NCBI GenBank assembly: GCA_017311315.1
Contig: CM029644.1
Coordinates: 31,453,606 to 31,517,605 of the forward strand
DNA: 64,000 nucleotides
Reading direction: 5' to 3'
DNA from: Dendrocalamus latiflorus
Taxonomy: Eukaryota; Streptophyta; Magnoliopsida; Poales; Poaceae
Shown here: positions 13,547-26,147 of the stretch, piece by piece
How positions within the stretch are numbered: the stretch's first letter is position 1
Layout: every line of letters starts with the position of its first letter
The notes under the pieces: generated by a model
Told to the model about the DNA's origin: nothing
Databases searched by the model: none
What the model saw: the letters and a program-made list of their open reading frames with translations, nothing else
Position numbers and translations under genes: made by a program

Positions 13547-14517
13547 GTTGCAACTGTGGTGTTATTGAGGTGACAATGGCGCTGAATTGCTTGCGGATTG
13601 AGATAGACCGTCGTAATTGTGCATAGCGAAAGTTAATTGATTCGCATGCGGCGAGGGAACTCGTGTATCCTCTCTAATTGTAGCAACTGACGAGAGACTT
13701 GGAATTCTTACTGTGAATATAGCTTAGCACATGATTGTATCAACAATGTGCCTCTTTGGTAACAAAATCAATGCAACTTAGAACAGCAAGTATGTTACAC
13801 TACTGATCAAAAGAAGTCCCATCCTACACCGCTGACGCAATATGGGGAAGCTCTACTGGATTCCTTGTGGACTTGTTCTATAGCGTCTAGCTCTAAACTT
13901 GCACACGACAGCTGAATCTTGGGCGATATAGTTCAACAGCGTCTTCCCTCAACGTTACACTCAAACCACAGGTTGTCCATGAAGTTGCCATTTGATCTCT
14001 TTTTTTTTCCCGTTTACTCGAATCCTGAAGTGAGGTGTGTAGCCCTTCAGGCGGACCTTTCTGACACATTTGACACATCTTGCGCGATGCATGATGCATT
14101 GCATAAGGAGTTGAACCTATTTGGCCTAAACTAGAGAGCACACAAGCCTAGTATCTGCCAAGGAGCAAGTACTCCAGCACTCCGGGAATAAGATTGAACT
14201 TCATTTGTCAGCTGAAACAGTCTTAATGATCGTAACAGGTAATGCTTTCCATGATGTACATTCCTGCTATGCTGTGCGAGGAACACACCTTGGCTACTGA
14301 ACAAGGAGACTACGTTAACAATCTCCTCTGTATTTCATTTATCGAAGTATTAATCCCGATGGGCTTCAGAATTCAGACCTATTTCGAAATTCTAAGGGAT
14401 TATTAATCTACCGAGTATACAGGAACCCACTTGGAACCAGCAAGCGTGGGAAATAATTACTATGTGTATTTATGCATACAACCTATTGCTTGTATGGTGC
14501 ATGATTAGAGGAGGCAT
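13547..14517. other. Intergenic, convergent gene ends
   Basis: No supported open frame. The right part should contain the 3' UTR of the minus-strand membrane protein gene that ends at 14518. Confidence 0.4.
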
Positions 14518-17500
14518 CTAACTTGTCCTCACATAAGCATGCGGGAACAACTTTGGGAAGTAAGTGTGCTTCGCCTTGACAATCAACCAATACAGAAAGA
14601 AGCACGGGATATGAGCAATGGCCATGGCGAGGTACCTGCACCAGATTAGCATTGTTGTAAGGACCACATGGTTGATGGATAATAAATAAAGATAAGCTGA
14701 GGTGATAGAAGCACATACCATTGAGGAGCCCCAGATGATGAAAGGTCAAGAAATGGGTAAGGCCACCTGAAGAAGATGGTAACACAGTAGTACATATCAA
14801 AGGTAAAACTCAAAATGTTTCTCTCGGAGCGTGTAACAACACATGCGGCCTTATTTCAAATGCATACATACTGAACTGAATTAACATATCAGCATACAAG
14901 CATCAGCTAGAACTAGAAGTATGTTGGAATTAGGATGCACTTTACTAATTAGAGCACAATAATTTTATTCTCTGTTGGAAATATCTAAATTTGGTCAGAA
15001 AGTGGCTCATATATATTCCATGGCCCAACTCATGCAATGACTTTCGCTGTACAGGTCACAATTCAGAACGCAGAACCCCCCCCCCCCCCTCCCCAAAAAA
15101 AAAATATGTCCACACATCTATATCTCTTGGACAAACTATGTCACATGGCCATGGAAGAGCACATTTAACAATTCAAAATGCAATCACACACACCCTCAGA
15201 ATATGTCCAACACATGTCCAGATTTCTTAGATAAACTATGTCACATGGCCATGGAAGAGCAGTAGAGCACAGGTATGATTCATTGCATCATTCTACAGAA
15301 ACTTTTCCATTTTATTTTATACTTTTATTTAAGAAAATTATAGTACCAAATTCTGGATTTTCATGCTATCCCAATGGGATTTTAAGACATAAATGATGCT
15401 CCAACTTTGCATCTTTTCTTAGTGTACACATGTTTAATTTAATAGAAACATGCATCTGATTCACAAAATGGCAAACTGAAGGCATTCTATTAAGTTCTAT
15501 TAAGCAAACAGTAGGGGAGAAAACCTACCAGGATAAGCCTCCACAAGCATGAAGGACCCACTGGAAGGTTACATACAAGCAGCTCCAAAATATGAAGAAA
15601 GCCATCCGGTACCAGGGAAAAGGCTGAAAACGACCAAGGTCCAAGTATAAACTAATTAAACCAACCAACGCAAAAGGCAAACCGATATGATTTACAATTA
15701 ATCTTACCATGTTGTTGAGAACTGTGTCTATAAGAAGAAAAACAGCATTAAGAGAGTGCATGCCATCAGTGACCTGAATGAAAATTTAAAGGACAAGGAC
15801 AACATATCAAAACATAAGACAGTGTCTTAAAAGCAGTAAACTTAGCGTATATAAAGGCAGCAGAGGCTTATCCAGTTATCTGTTCATTTATGCTCTATGT
15901 GGAGACATTTCAATTTTCGAGTTATCCTTCTTGTATATAAGGCTAGACCATGGCAGAAATCAAGTTTAAGAAAATGGATGCAAATCGAAATTGAAACAGG
16001 TCTTTATTTGACTAGTTATGAATGCCCAGGACTGTTTATTATTATTAGATGCCCTCTGATTGACATACACTACGCTTAGCACAGACTATTTGACTATGGA
16101 GTTTGCACTATGGTTCTTATCACTCAGCATAGTTGGTAACTCTTATGCACCACCGCAATAGAATGAAAAATAAACAAGGCAATATAAAACTAGGAGCTAT
16201 GCCTCTTATTAAGCACTTGAGTTAATAATTGAGGCTTGGTAGTGTTTACTATTCAAGCATAATACGAAACAATACATACACATCCTGGACTGTTTATATA
16301 CCATGGCTAACCCAAACATATCACGGTAGAAGAATGGCACAAGGAGCCCCCAAAATGTGACATCAGTCAACATTGTCGCTCCTGCACTAGTCTGTAAACA
16401 GATAAAGAATATCAGACAACAGCATTACATAGGCCAATTCAGGTGTCTGTGGTGCAGATGAAAAGATTTTAGGAAAGGCAAGTAGGAAACAAGACCAAGC
16501 TAACACAAAAAAAAAACAAAATCAGTTGAGCTAAAATACAGCAGTTTGGGCATGAAAGTTTGTGTTGACTGCTAAATCACATGTCACTACATGGAAAACA
16601 TAAAAAGAGGATATGATAGTGGCCGCAGCTGCATAGTCCTAAGCAACAAGCTGGAGGAACTTGCCGTAGCTCAGTACATGCACTGACTATCAAATATGAT
16701 GTAGCAACTAATCATCAAAAGTTACTATGGTGTATATTCCTTACAACCAGTAGAATTTGGATTGACAGAATTGTTGAGAAAACACATAACATGTCCACAT
16801 ATACAATTTTATAAGGCCAGGTGAGTTCAAACCTGGTAGATGATTTGCATGCAACGTCCCCAGAACCCAGCTCTTTTCTCGTTTGCTATTTGTTCATAAT
16901 AGCTTGTCATCTTGTCCATCACATCCCTTTTCCCCTCTCCAGAAATTGAAGTGGAAAGGCCACTATTTTCAACATCACCATTAAGAAATCCATGGGATTC
17001 ATCAGCTTTTCTCAAGCGTTTCTTTGAGTAAACCCAACATCCATGAGCTGATATAGCAGTCGCAAACTAAGAGAAACACACAAAAAAATAGTGAAGGCAT
17101 CAAAAGGTAAGAAAGCTAAAAATAACAAGAATAAAATAACACATGCACATTCAAAAGGAAAGAAGTGGATATAATTGACCGCATATAGAAGTTTTTCCCA
17201 AGGTAGTTACAAAGTGTTAAGACAACATGGAAGCAGAGAACATACCGCGAAATATATGGTGACTAGTAAAAAGGTCCACCTGCAAGGCCAATTGGGGTTA
17301 GAAAATTATAATCAAAAGGACAGTTAGGAAACAAGCAACTCAAGAATCAGAACGACAAGCAACTAAAAGGGAGGTGATTAACTGTATGCCTTCCGAATCA
17401 CTACCAGAAGATTCAAAACATTCTAGAGATCCACCCGTCCGGCATGGGGCAATAAGTTACATCATGCACAAAACCGAAAGTAAGAAGCCTTAGCTCTATA

Positions 17501-18059
17501 TAGCAGAACAACGATAAATTACAAAGAGCCAAACGCAGTGTCTCTTCTTGATGTGTACCATACTCCCAATATGCTAGATTCATAGAATGCTCTACTTATT
17601 CAGCCATGTCAAAGTACCTACTAAACAGTACTCGCTGGAAAACGCTAACTTCTACCACATTGTAGAGACACACACAACGAAGATATGTTTCTATGAACGA
17701 TGTGTATGATTAATTGATTACTTGTCTAGACTATTCGTGGTAATTAAGCGTAGATAGGAGGAGGGGGAGGCGTACTGGGTGTAGAAGTAGAAGACGGCGA
17801 GGCCGTGGGCGATGAGGAGGCGGACGAGGAGCGCGGCGGCGGCGGCGAGGGCGAAGGCGCGGTAGCCGAGGAGCCAGCCCGGGTGGAGTCGGGCCCAGCA
17901 GGGGACCCACAGGTCGGTCGCGCGCAGGGGCGCCGCCGCCCTCCGCAGCCGAGGAAGCAGCGCCGCCGCGACCGCCGCCGGCAGCACGATGAGGGCGGCG
18001 CAGACGAAGACCTGCCACCGCAACCAGTACGACGCGCCGTCCGCCGCCGTCGCCGACAT
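14518..18059 (-). CDS. Rolling-stone-like multispanning membrane protein, 8 exons
   Basis: Minus-strand exons, 5' to 3', are 18059-17776, 17279-17246, 17066-16833, 16391-16302, 15773-15708, 15623-15529, 14766-14719 and 14635-14518. All have GT-AG borders and they join in frame to 969 nt (322 aa). The N-terminus has YWLRWQVFVC followed by a hydrophobic segment, then DLWVPCWARLHPGWLLGYRA near 49-68 and a second hydrophobic helix leading to FYFYTQWTF. Later parts give GCWVYSKK, a hydrophilic loop, ATMLTDVTFWGLLVPFFYRD, PFPWYRMAFFIFW, WWPYPFLDLS and a final helix. These motifs match a plant family annotated as rolling stone-like; its biochemical role is not established. The start has a good context (gcgATGtc) and no in-frame damage is visible. 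The first exon is very GC-rich, as is common for grass genes. Confidence 0.88.
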
Positions 18060-18463
18060 CGCTGCGTCGCCGGTGAGGCGGGAACCGTAGCGGTTGACCG
18101 CTAAACTAGCTTGCGCGGTCGCGCTTCGTGGCGTGTACTAGTTAATGTGGTTCGGGGCTTCTGGTAGTCGGTGGGGAGTACAACTACCACAGCGGGCCGG
18201 TGACACCGATGCATCGTGGTAGTTGCGAGTTATGGTTGAAATCTGTAACTGATAATCTTTAGCTATTTATATGAGTATAAAGTAAAAAAAATTATATGTA
18301 GTTTTAGCTGATATAAATAAAGCTGTTGCAGTGTATATTAAAATTAACTTATAGAATTCATATTTAAAAGATACTTTATTTTAAAGTTATATAATAAAAA
18401 TCAAAATAGAAGCCATAAGCTGCAAAAGAAGAGGCTGTAAACATGGAGGCGGAGGGAAGCGTA

Positions 18464-18680
18464 GGCACCGTTTGGCTGCTCTCGACTTTAGCTTTTTTAG
18501 GTTTCGAAGCTTTTTTTTTGGCTAAATACGTGAATCTCGAAGCCTAAAATAAATTAAGAATTTAAAGATGAGTCTAAAATAAATTAGACATTTAAAGCTC
18601 AAATTTCTTAGCTTTTTTGAAATTAGGCTTTGAAGCTGTGAGAGAGAGAGAGAGAGAAGCTGATGCCGCCAAACTGCACC
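18464..18680. mobile_element. Small MITE-like element
   Basis: The left end ggcaccgtttggctgc and the reverse complement of the right end ggtgcagtttggcggc match at 12 of 16 positions. A gta triplet flanks both sides (18461-18463 and 18681-18683). At 217 bp it encodes nothing and resembles Tourist-type MITEs. A 3-bp duplication of such low complexity could be chance. Confidence 0.45.
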
Positions 18681-18683
18681 GTA

Positions 18684-19604
18684 GTAAGCTACGCATTGTT
18701 TTCGTGGTTCCGTTCTGGTGGCTGGTGGTAACTCATTAATTAATCAGCAACGGTCTTCGATACAGTCACTCTCTTTGTCGCGTCAAGTGAAATTGGATTT
18801 TTCTTTTCCTTCAAAATTTGTATGGATTTTCCGTGTTTCGAATAAAACTTTAACTCAAACAGGTTCTAATAGGTTATGCTGGACCATATGAGTTAACTGT
18901 GGCCCTTGGAAGTGAGAAACCTGGCATTTTCTTTCGAGAACTTGTGGTTTCTGGTTTATAAGTATTAGGTTGGTCAGACAAAACAGGCTATGCTTAGTCA
19001 ACTTCCGCAGCAGAGCAGGCCTTTCAAATCTTAGTTCGATACAAGTTTCAAGGGTCAACACCCCAGAGTTTGCATAGATACACTGTTCAACCAGAATTGA
19101 GCATTGAGCTTTGTTTTAATTCGAGGAAATCACGATTACTCAACATGCCACGTCACTCGAGTAAAGCGATAGTAAATCCTCTGTTTTTTTGAGCAAAAAG
19201 CGATAGTAAATTCCAGTGTTACAACATCATTCTCAACCAATCACCTTCAGAAATCTCCGGAGGTTTCGGGCTGATTTGAGGGTTTACTTGTGTGGCAAGC
19301 TATGGCCCACAGCAGACGTCGGATGGTGGAATAACATTTGTTCATTTTCATTCATCCATGGTGGCTTCCAGAAAATAAGGTGGTCCGGCAATTCAAAGAT
19401 ACGTTCAAAACTGCAAAGACAAATGGGAATAACATCTCATGTTTGGCAATCGGATTTCATTTGGTTTTATTATTGCTTACAGATAAATTGACCGCATACC
19501 ATTCATGTTGCAAGTGAGAAACGAGCCTGCCGTGTGGCGCACGCACTGATGCACAGACATACATGGAGAGAATGAAACAAAACGGAATTTTCAAAAAAAA
19601 ATTA
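18684..19604. other. Intergenic, no supported feature
   Basis: Short open frames only, with no motif that I recognise and no transposon ends with a target duplication. Confidence 0.4.
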
Positions 19605-20862
19605 AATTTCATTTGGATTTGATTTTCTTTGAAACCCTAGCCTAATTCAGCTCAAATCTCAGCCATCCAAACCACAAATTCTCACTGGCATTGACTCAAC
19701 AGAGGATTTTTACGCTGGCACTGTTCACCGTTTGAAAACAAATCGCCGCCGCCTGACCTCTCCCGCTCGCTCTTGCGCCTTCCCGCACCATCTCGCCGCT
19801 GCCACTCCTGTGCAGCTTGTTAGAGGCCGTACCCACCCCCTCTTAAATGCCCTGATCGCGTGTTAGAGCCACTGGCCACGCCCGCCATCGCCGCGCTGAC
19901 TTCCCTACTCTCTCTGCTCTCACAGCCGACCTAAGCTCCTTTGTCATCTTTTAACCACCGCATTTCTACGCCCGAGGCAGCCAGTGCACCCCCTTTGCCA
20001 GCCGCGCCACGCCTCCCCGACCCTTCCCGACATCGCCACGCGCCACCACCGTCGTAGCCCTTCCACTGTGTCGAACCGCCTCTGCCGCTCTATATAAGTC
20101 CCCGAGCCCCTCCATTCGAAGACATCGATGCCTAGGGTAAGCCAAACACCCCAAAAGGTCCGACAACCTTCCCCATTATCGACAATCGCCAGAATTCACC
20201 AAGGCATGTCCAAATTCAATTCTGTTCCTTCGATCAATTACTTTCCAATTACCTTCGTCTGTAGCCTCTTCATGCCCCAGAAATACCCCCGAGCCATTAC
20301 CTTAGCTTCTCGAGCCTCCCTCTTCTCTGCCATCGTGGTCCGCCGCACGGCCATGGCACCCCGCCGTGGGCAGCCCAACTTTGACCACCCCTGCCCAAAC
20401 CACTACTTCCCCAAGTTCCCTCTAACCCCCAAGATGCTCAAATACTAGCGCACTGGTAGAGGGGATGCACTGGTTGCCTCGGGCATAGAAATGCGGCGGT
20501 CAAAAGATGACAGGGGAGCTCAGGTCGACTGTGAGAGCAAAGAGAGCAGGGAGGTCGGCGTGGTGATGGCGGGCGTGGCCGGTGGCTCTGACACACGGTC
20601 AGGACATTTAAGAGGGGGTACGGCCTCTGACAGGCTACACAGGAGTGGCAACGGCGAGATGGTGCGGGAAGGCACGAGAGCGAGCGGGATAGGTCAGGCG
20701 GCGGCAAAACAGGGGCGGCGGCGATTTGTTTTCAAACGGTGAACAGTGCCGGCGTAAAAATCCTTTGTTGAGTCAATGCTAGTGAGAATTTGTGACTTGG
20801 ATGGCTGAGATTTGAGCTGAATTAGGCTAGGGTTTCAAAGGAAATCAAATCCAAATGAAATT
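19605..20862. repeat. Long inverted repeat, arms about 400 bp
   Basis: Bases 19605-20001 pair with the reverse complement of 20453-20862 over essentially the whole arm, with scattered mismatches. Landmarks are aatttcatttggatttgat at the left end against atcaaatccaaatgaaatt at the right, the shared gaaaccctagcctaattcag block, and the central ccagtgcacccc/ggggatgcactgg pair. The loop is about 450 bp. No flanking duplication is evident. It could be a foldback or Mutator-like element, or an inverted duplication; a transcript would make long double-stranded RNA. No protein is encoded. Confidence 0.85.
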
Positions 20863-22517
20863 CAGCAACGACACGTGGGGCCTGGGGGTCGAGCCATTGC
20901 TGCAAGGGAAAGCCGGTGGCCTAGGGGTGCCATGGCAACGACGCGTGGGGCCGGAGGCCAGGCAAGGCGCCGAGCCCTCCACCGACGGTGAGGTCGAGTA
21001 GGAGCCAAAGGCGATTCCCGGGCTGGCACGCGGTGGCCGCCGAGTCCAGAGGGAGCAACAAAGCCAGGTGGTGAGGGAAGTCTGGCGACAGCGCAGGCGC
21101 CTGAAACCATAGGGAGGCGGCGGATTCGACCCTAATCGGCTGGATCTAGGTGAGATGTCTGAGGCGGTGCAAGCGCAGGCACGGGAGGCGACCGATGGCT
21201 GGCGGAGAGCTTGGGGTCGGCGTGCCCAAGCTCGGCCATGAGTCACCATCCCACCTGGGAAGCGCCAGAAAGAGACAGGAGAGTGAATGAGGAGAATGGA
21301 CGGAGATGTAGGGAGAAGAGAAGTCAAGGGAGGAGGCGTAGGGGAATGGAAGGAGATGTGGGGAGAAGAGAAGTCAGGAGAGGAGGCGCTCAGCGCGACC
21401 GCGCCATGAGCCAGAACGGAGGGTGAGGGGGAGAGGAGAGATTGAGGAAGGGAAGAAGATAAGGCCCGGACTGAAATAAGGGAGAGAGAGAGAGAGAGAG
21501 AAAAGAAAGAGGGAAGAAATGAGCCGAATGAAAGAAAAGAAAGGAAAAAAAGAAAGAAGAGAGGAGAAAAAGAAAAAAAAAAGAGGGATTGGTACCTGCG
21601 CGTCGAGTCCTTAACCCCGATCATTTTATGTCAGCGTAGGGTTTTACACGTAGAGCCAATGACAGTCATTTAAGCGCGTGAACCGATAATCTTTTCTGAG
21701 TTGGGATTAACTGCCTGTTCAGGTGGGGGTCCAGAATCAACACCGTCCACACGTCGCTTCGCTCCGCTTGGTTAACAGGTAAGTGCATGGTAGAATAGTG
21801 GATTGTAGTGAATGATTAGCATTTTGTGTCTTCCATGCCATGTTCTACAGAACTTATGATTACGTGCTAATCATATTTTGAAGAGTGCTGCTTATGATTA
21901 AATGCTAACATTGAAAGTATGTAGCATCACGCATTGCACTCATACACAGACAACATGACCTACTTCGGTAGGTTCTCTACGTTCGGTAGGTTCTCTACGT
22001 GAGTGGAGTTTGGATTCCTGTATAAAAGAGGACGGGGATTAAGAGGTTCATCGATCAATGAACATTCCACTATACTAGTATAAGCTACAATGACAAACGC
22101 ATCACATTGCATAAAAACAGAACAGTGGTACAGTTACAGATGCATTGCATTGTATTGCATGAAAGTGACAACGATGAAACAGTTACAAATATAATGACGT
22201 ACAGTTCACGGAAATAGAAATTATTAAATTGGTGTGTTAACGCTATTGTTTTATCGTGTGCTTGCTGAGTCTCCAGATTTATCCTTGCTTTATTTGTTTT
22301 TTAGGAGATCATTGAGGACGACATGCACAGGCGGGAGTAGCACATGAATAACTTCACATACTAACAACACTTCATATATCAGATTTTGTTAGTATGTTTA
22401 AACTCCATCATTATGCTAGAATAGTTGCTTAAAATGATATGATGTAAGTGTTCTCTGCATTATGAATAAAATAGTGTTTGCTTAAATCGGTTAGTAGTTG
22501 TTATAAAAGGTAATATT
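20863..22517. other. GC-rich then purine-rich intergenic DNA, no supported gene
   Basis: A 259-codon frame (20845-21624, minus) begins in a poly-purine tract that translates to Phe/Ser/Leu runs and has no domain. It overlaps the inverted repeat and I reject it as a gene. A (ga)n tract lies near 21480-21500. A small duplication, tcggtaggttctctacgt, sits at about 21964-22002. Nothing else is supported. Confidence 0.45.
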
Positions 22518-22633
22518 TGTAAGATAGGAATGGAGGGATGTATTGCACAGCCCTAAGAGGGCTTTATATAGAGTACAAGACACACATACACATAAACCCT
22601 AGACAATAGGAAAAGACCTAAATACCCTTAACA
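22518..22633 (-). repeat. TRIM LTR (3' LTR in element orientation)
   Basis: 116 bp, beginning tgtaagataggaatgg and ending ...aaatacccttaaca on the plus strand. It differs from the other copy at only a handful of positions. Confidence 0.92.
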
Positions 22634-23056
22634 CCCCCCTCAAATACAAAGCGTATGCAATAGCATTGCATTTGGAAGGGTTGACATTAAAATAGAAAAG
22701 ACACAAATACCCTTTACAATCAAGCTGAAGAGGAAGATAGAAGCATAGTAGCACAGATCGAAGCCCGAGATGGCGGCGGCGCTGTGCACAAGAAGCGCAA
22801 TGGAGGCGCGATGCAGAAGAAGCGCGGCGGCCGTAGAAACTTGGGGCGGCGGCTCAAAGAGAAGAGCGACGGCATCATGAAGACTTCTACGATCTGCAGT
22901 GACTCAAAGAAGAGCGATGGCTGCGACTATGCGAAAAGGAAGAAGAGGACCACGCCATCCAAGAGGATGGACCGTGGCTAGCAAGAAGTCGGCTGATTGA
23001 TCAGAAATTTGTGTGTACGCGCATGGCTTTGACGGACTGATAAAGATATTATAGAC

Positions 23057-23877
23057 TTAGAGTGGACGCAACGAAGACTCTAAAACAAATGGACTCAAAA
23101 GAACACATATTAGGTAGACTAGCGGCACCATATCCTCTCTGTCTTCAAATTCCTTCCTCCCCGTTCTCTCTTCACCATTCCCCTCCCTCACTCCATCTCT
23201 CACCCATTTACTCCATCCCGCGCCCGGGAGAGAAAAGGAGCGGTCGGCTGCCCGGGCGAAGGCGGCTCCCCGGGGCCAGGCGACGGCGAGATTCGGCGGC
23301 GGCGGCAGGATCCGGCGGCGGCTGGACGGCGTGGAAGCCGCGACGGCCTTCTCGAACTTGAAGCCGGCGAGGACAAGGTCGTCGCGGTGGAGGCGGGAGC
23401 CGAAGAGGGCGTCGACGGCCTTGGCGGAGGCTGCGGCGGAGGAGCAGAGGCCGGAGCCGAGGGGAGGCCCTTGGTGAGGTGGATGGAGATGACGTGCGGC
23501 GCCGGATGGATCTCGTCGGATCCAGTCTTGATGGCGGTGGATCTGGGCGGGGAGCTGCGGCCTTGGGCGAAGACGGCCGGATCCGGCAGCGACGGCGCAG
23601 TGGCGGACGGATCCGGGCGTGCCGAGGTCGGATCTGGTGCGGGGTCGCCGAATCCGGCGGCGGAGAGTGGAGGCGGCCGGATGGAGGCAGCGGTCAGCGG
23701 TCGGATCTGGTGACGAGGATGACGGCGGGCGCGAGCGCTGGTGCGGGCGACGACGGCGCATGAGCGACGGCTGCGAGCAGTGGCCGCCCCCGGGATTAGC
23801 TCCTCCCGGGGGCAGCAGCGGAAGCGGCGGGCTGGAGGTGAGCTAGCCCTAAACCCTAACAACCATGCTCTGATACC
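23057..23877 (-). pseudogene. Possible host-gene fragment carried by the TRIM
   Basis: The TRIM interior holds a GC-rich block with minus-strand frames of 234 and 255 codons. One frame includes the ordered stretch AKAVDALFGSRLHRDDLVLA followed by GFKFEKAV, which looks like real protein rather than repeat translation and suggests an exon captured from a host gene. I do not recognise the source. The rest (Pro, Arg, Ser, Ala-rich) is compositional. No start, stop or splice structure supports a functional gene. Confidence 0.4.
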
Positions 23878-23878
23878 A

Positions 23879-23994
23879 TGTAAGATAGGAATGGATGGAT
23901 GTATTGCACAACCCTGAGAGGGCTTTACATAGAGTACAAGACACACACACACATAAATCCTAGACAATAGGAAAAGACCTAAATACCCTTAACA
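23879..23994 (-). repeat. TRIM LTR (5' LTR in element orientation)
   Basis: 116 bp. The plus-strand sequence just left of it, gctctgataccatg, is the reverse complement of the tRNA-Met-type primer-binding site. This sets the element's orientation. Confidence 0.92.
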
Positions 23995-24075
23995 ATATTA
24001 TGTAATGATGGTAATACTCTAAGCCCAAAAGATGACCCAATGGGAGCTCTTTCTCGCTTTTGCCTTTCCAGGCTT

Positions 24076-25538
24076 TTACCTTTCAACCACACGTGAATCT
24101 CTTGTTAAATATCCAGCTGTTTTGCAAATATGAAGACATCAGCAACTTTTGAAAGACCATATACGAATGGAAAAGGGTAGCAAGGCAACAACATTCGCTG
24201 GAATATGCTTCTAATTTGAATGGTTGCTACAAAAGGGGTAATTTTAATGTTTAAACAACTAGCAGCATTCATAGAGTCAATCATCATCTAGAGGGTAACT
24301 GGGTGGGGAGTCTAAAAACAAGTTGTGGTGGAAACCACCTGCTTTTACCTGCTTTGAGATATGGATGCAGTCCTGGTTCCCAATTCTGCAAGGCCCTGCT
24401 GATCCCTAGGTGGATAGCTCCGACTTGTCCTGCAGTTACAGAAAAGAAATTCAATTTGGGAGAGGTTTTGTGTCCTATGAGGTATGATCAATTAAGGAGG
24501 AGTAGTGTCCATAACAGTAAATGCACAAAAGCAACGGTAGAAAAGTGCACCACATAAAATACAATAATTGAAGTTACAAGGAGTCCAGCGGTGTTGAATT
24601 GTTAAACACAAATGATTCAAAGAGTTACAAGCATATAAATGCAGCTAAAGAATATTTTTTTCTGTTCTAGGATGCTTAAATGGGGGGGGGGGGGTATACT
24701 CCATGATTAAGCTTTCAGCTTCAACATACTAATTGCAGGAAAAGATAGACAAATCCATGGAGAACTGAAAGATGCACAATGTCCAAAATTGTGCTTGAAT
24801 GCATATGCCACATGCATATAGCTGTGTCATGTGAACATACAATTTTGCACATCCATGAGACCAGACCATGCATAGCTCATAGTTTATACATGAGTGGCTG
24901 ACCCATTTTAGTATATAAAACTGAAGGATTAGTATATGTATAAGCTACTGCATGCTAAACACTTCCGTATAAAATCGCATGCAATCCAGCATACCTACCT
25001 CTAAAATGATTGTAAGACACCACTTTCATATTAGCGTGACAATGGGCATATTTAGAGATCATTTAAAGTACAATTGTACAGAACTATGAACACTGACCTG
25101 AGACACCACCATGTTTCATAGTACAGGTTACATCCCAAAGCCCCAAAGTCTTGGTCACGGTAAATAGGTGAACAAGATCAGCTCGATGGTCAAGAATTGG
25201 GAAGTAAGCATCAAACTGCCTGTCATTGACAATGAACTTGCCATCACCGGGCTGAATCCAAACATGGACAATGCTGCATTTCATTTTCCCTGTTCCATAA
25301 GCCCTTCCTTTCTCGTCAACTTGTCTTACACATGCCTTAGCGATTTCCTCTTGCTTTTGGCGTTCTAGTTCAGCTCTGCTTGATGTTGCACTCCACTTCT
25401 GGATAGCTCTATCTTGTATGTTGCTTAGGGGAGGCAATCCCTGAATGCCCCTGACATCCTTCAAGAGGATCAAACTATCAATCATATCCTCTGTAATTCC
25501 AGAGGCCACAATGAGATCACCAAATGCATGATTTGGAC
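24076..25538 (-). pseudogene. Mitochondrial-type ribosomal protein S9 relic, exons 2-4
   Basis: Exons in transcription order are 25538-25098, 24429-24349 and 24116-24076, with good GT-AG borders and a continuous frame across the two introns. They encode FGDLIVASGITEDM, RAYGTG and CSIVHVWIQPG, FDAYFPILDHRADL, TVTKTLGLWDVTCT, GQVGAIHLGISRALQNWEP and TRDSRVVER. This is the uS9 fold of the plant organellar S9 protein, which helps build the decoding-side small subunit. Several usually conserved positions are changed, for example in the GTG-R-K-CSIARV region. A TAA at 24076-24078 cuts off the conserved Lys-rich tail, which is still legible downstream (KPGKAKARKS near 24040-24073). With the broken exon 1 at 43370-44005, this is a pseudogene. 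Confidence 0.85.
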
Positions 25539-25540
25539 CT

Positions 25541-26038
25541 GCAATGAGAAAAGGTTTTTTTTTGGCACGTTACTGACATCTGCATGCACCGATGATATAG
25601 AATTCTCAATAAGATCCTACTCAAAACTAAAAATAAAAAATTTTAAATCATACATCAAAGGCAACTAAGGTCGTACTAAATACTATAATCAGTCATGAAT
25701 GGCACAGCACAGACATCATGATCATCAAAGGTGGTAAATAAACTATCTGCACGATTCCATGCTGCCTTATCGTATTGGACAGTTTACAACATGAATAAAT
25801 GGCCTCACCTGAAGCAAACACTACTGGAGACCAACTTGTACATATCAGCTTCATCATGACAGCTTAAGCTACATTGAAATGGATGACATCCTAAAACACT
25901 TAGCAGATGTACCATGGCTCACAAGCTCTCAATCAAGTATACAAACCCAACAGACTCATCCCTATACTAGTAAACAATATCTAACTGATATTTATGGTTT
26001 CCATTTCAAATGCAGGAATTTAGTATGTTTATGCATAT
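25541..26038. other. Intron remnant of the S9 relic, left of the Gypsy insertion
   Basis: AT-rich, non-coding. It ends with catat at 26034-26038, one copy of the Gypsy target duplication. I read it as the downstream half of the S9 relic's first intron. Confidence 0.55.
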
Positions 26039-26147
26039 TGTTGTGGCTACAGACCAAACAGAGAGAGAGATGGTAGTGGAGAGTGATGAAGATGAATGTA
26101 ATGGCTTGGGGTCCTCCCCATGGCTTGTACTCATATATATATACACA
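26039..26147 (-). repeat. Gypsy 3' LTR, distal part (split by Helitron)
   Basis: Collinear with 42991-43105 of the intact LTR, starting tgttgtggctacagacc and ending in a tatata/cacaca tract. The rest of this LTR resumes at 32716. Confidence 0.93.

Larger units (their letters stand above)
22518..23994 (-). mobile_element. TRIM (miniature LTR retrotransposon) with 116-bp LTRs
   Basis: The direct repeats 22518-22633 and 23879-23994 are near-identical LTRs with TG...CA ends. The 5-bp duplication atatt flanks the element (22513-22517 and 23995-23999). Read on the minus strand, the 23879-23994 LTR is followed at once by tggtatcagagcatgg, a primer-binding site matching initiator tRNA-Met. A purine tract (tttgaggggggtgtta) precedes the other LTR. 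At 1,477 bp with no gag or pol, this is a TRIM or a small non-autonomous Copia-like element, oriented minus. Confidence 0.93.

Noticed and set aside
20845..21624. 259-codon minus-strand open frame
   Set aside because: Begins with Phe/Leu/Ser runs from a purine tract, has no domain and overlaps the inverted repeat.
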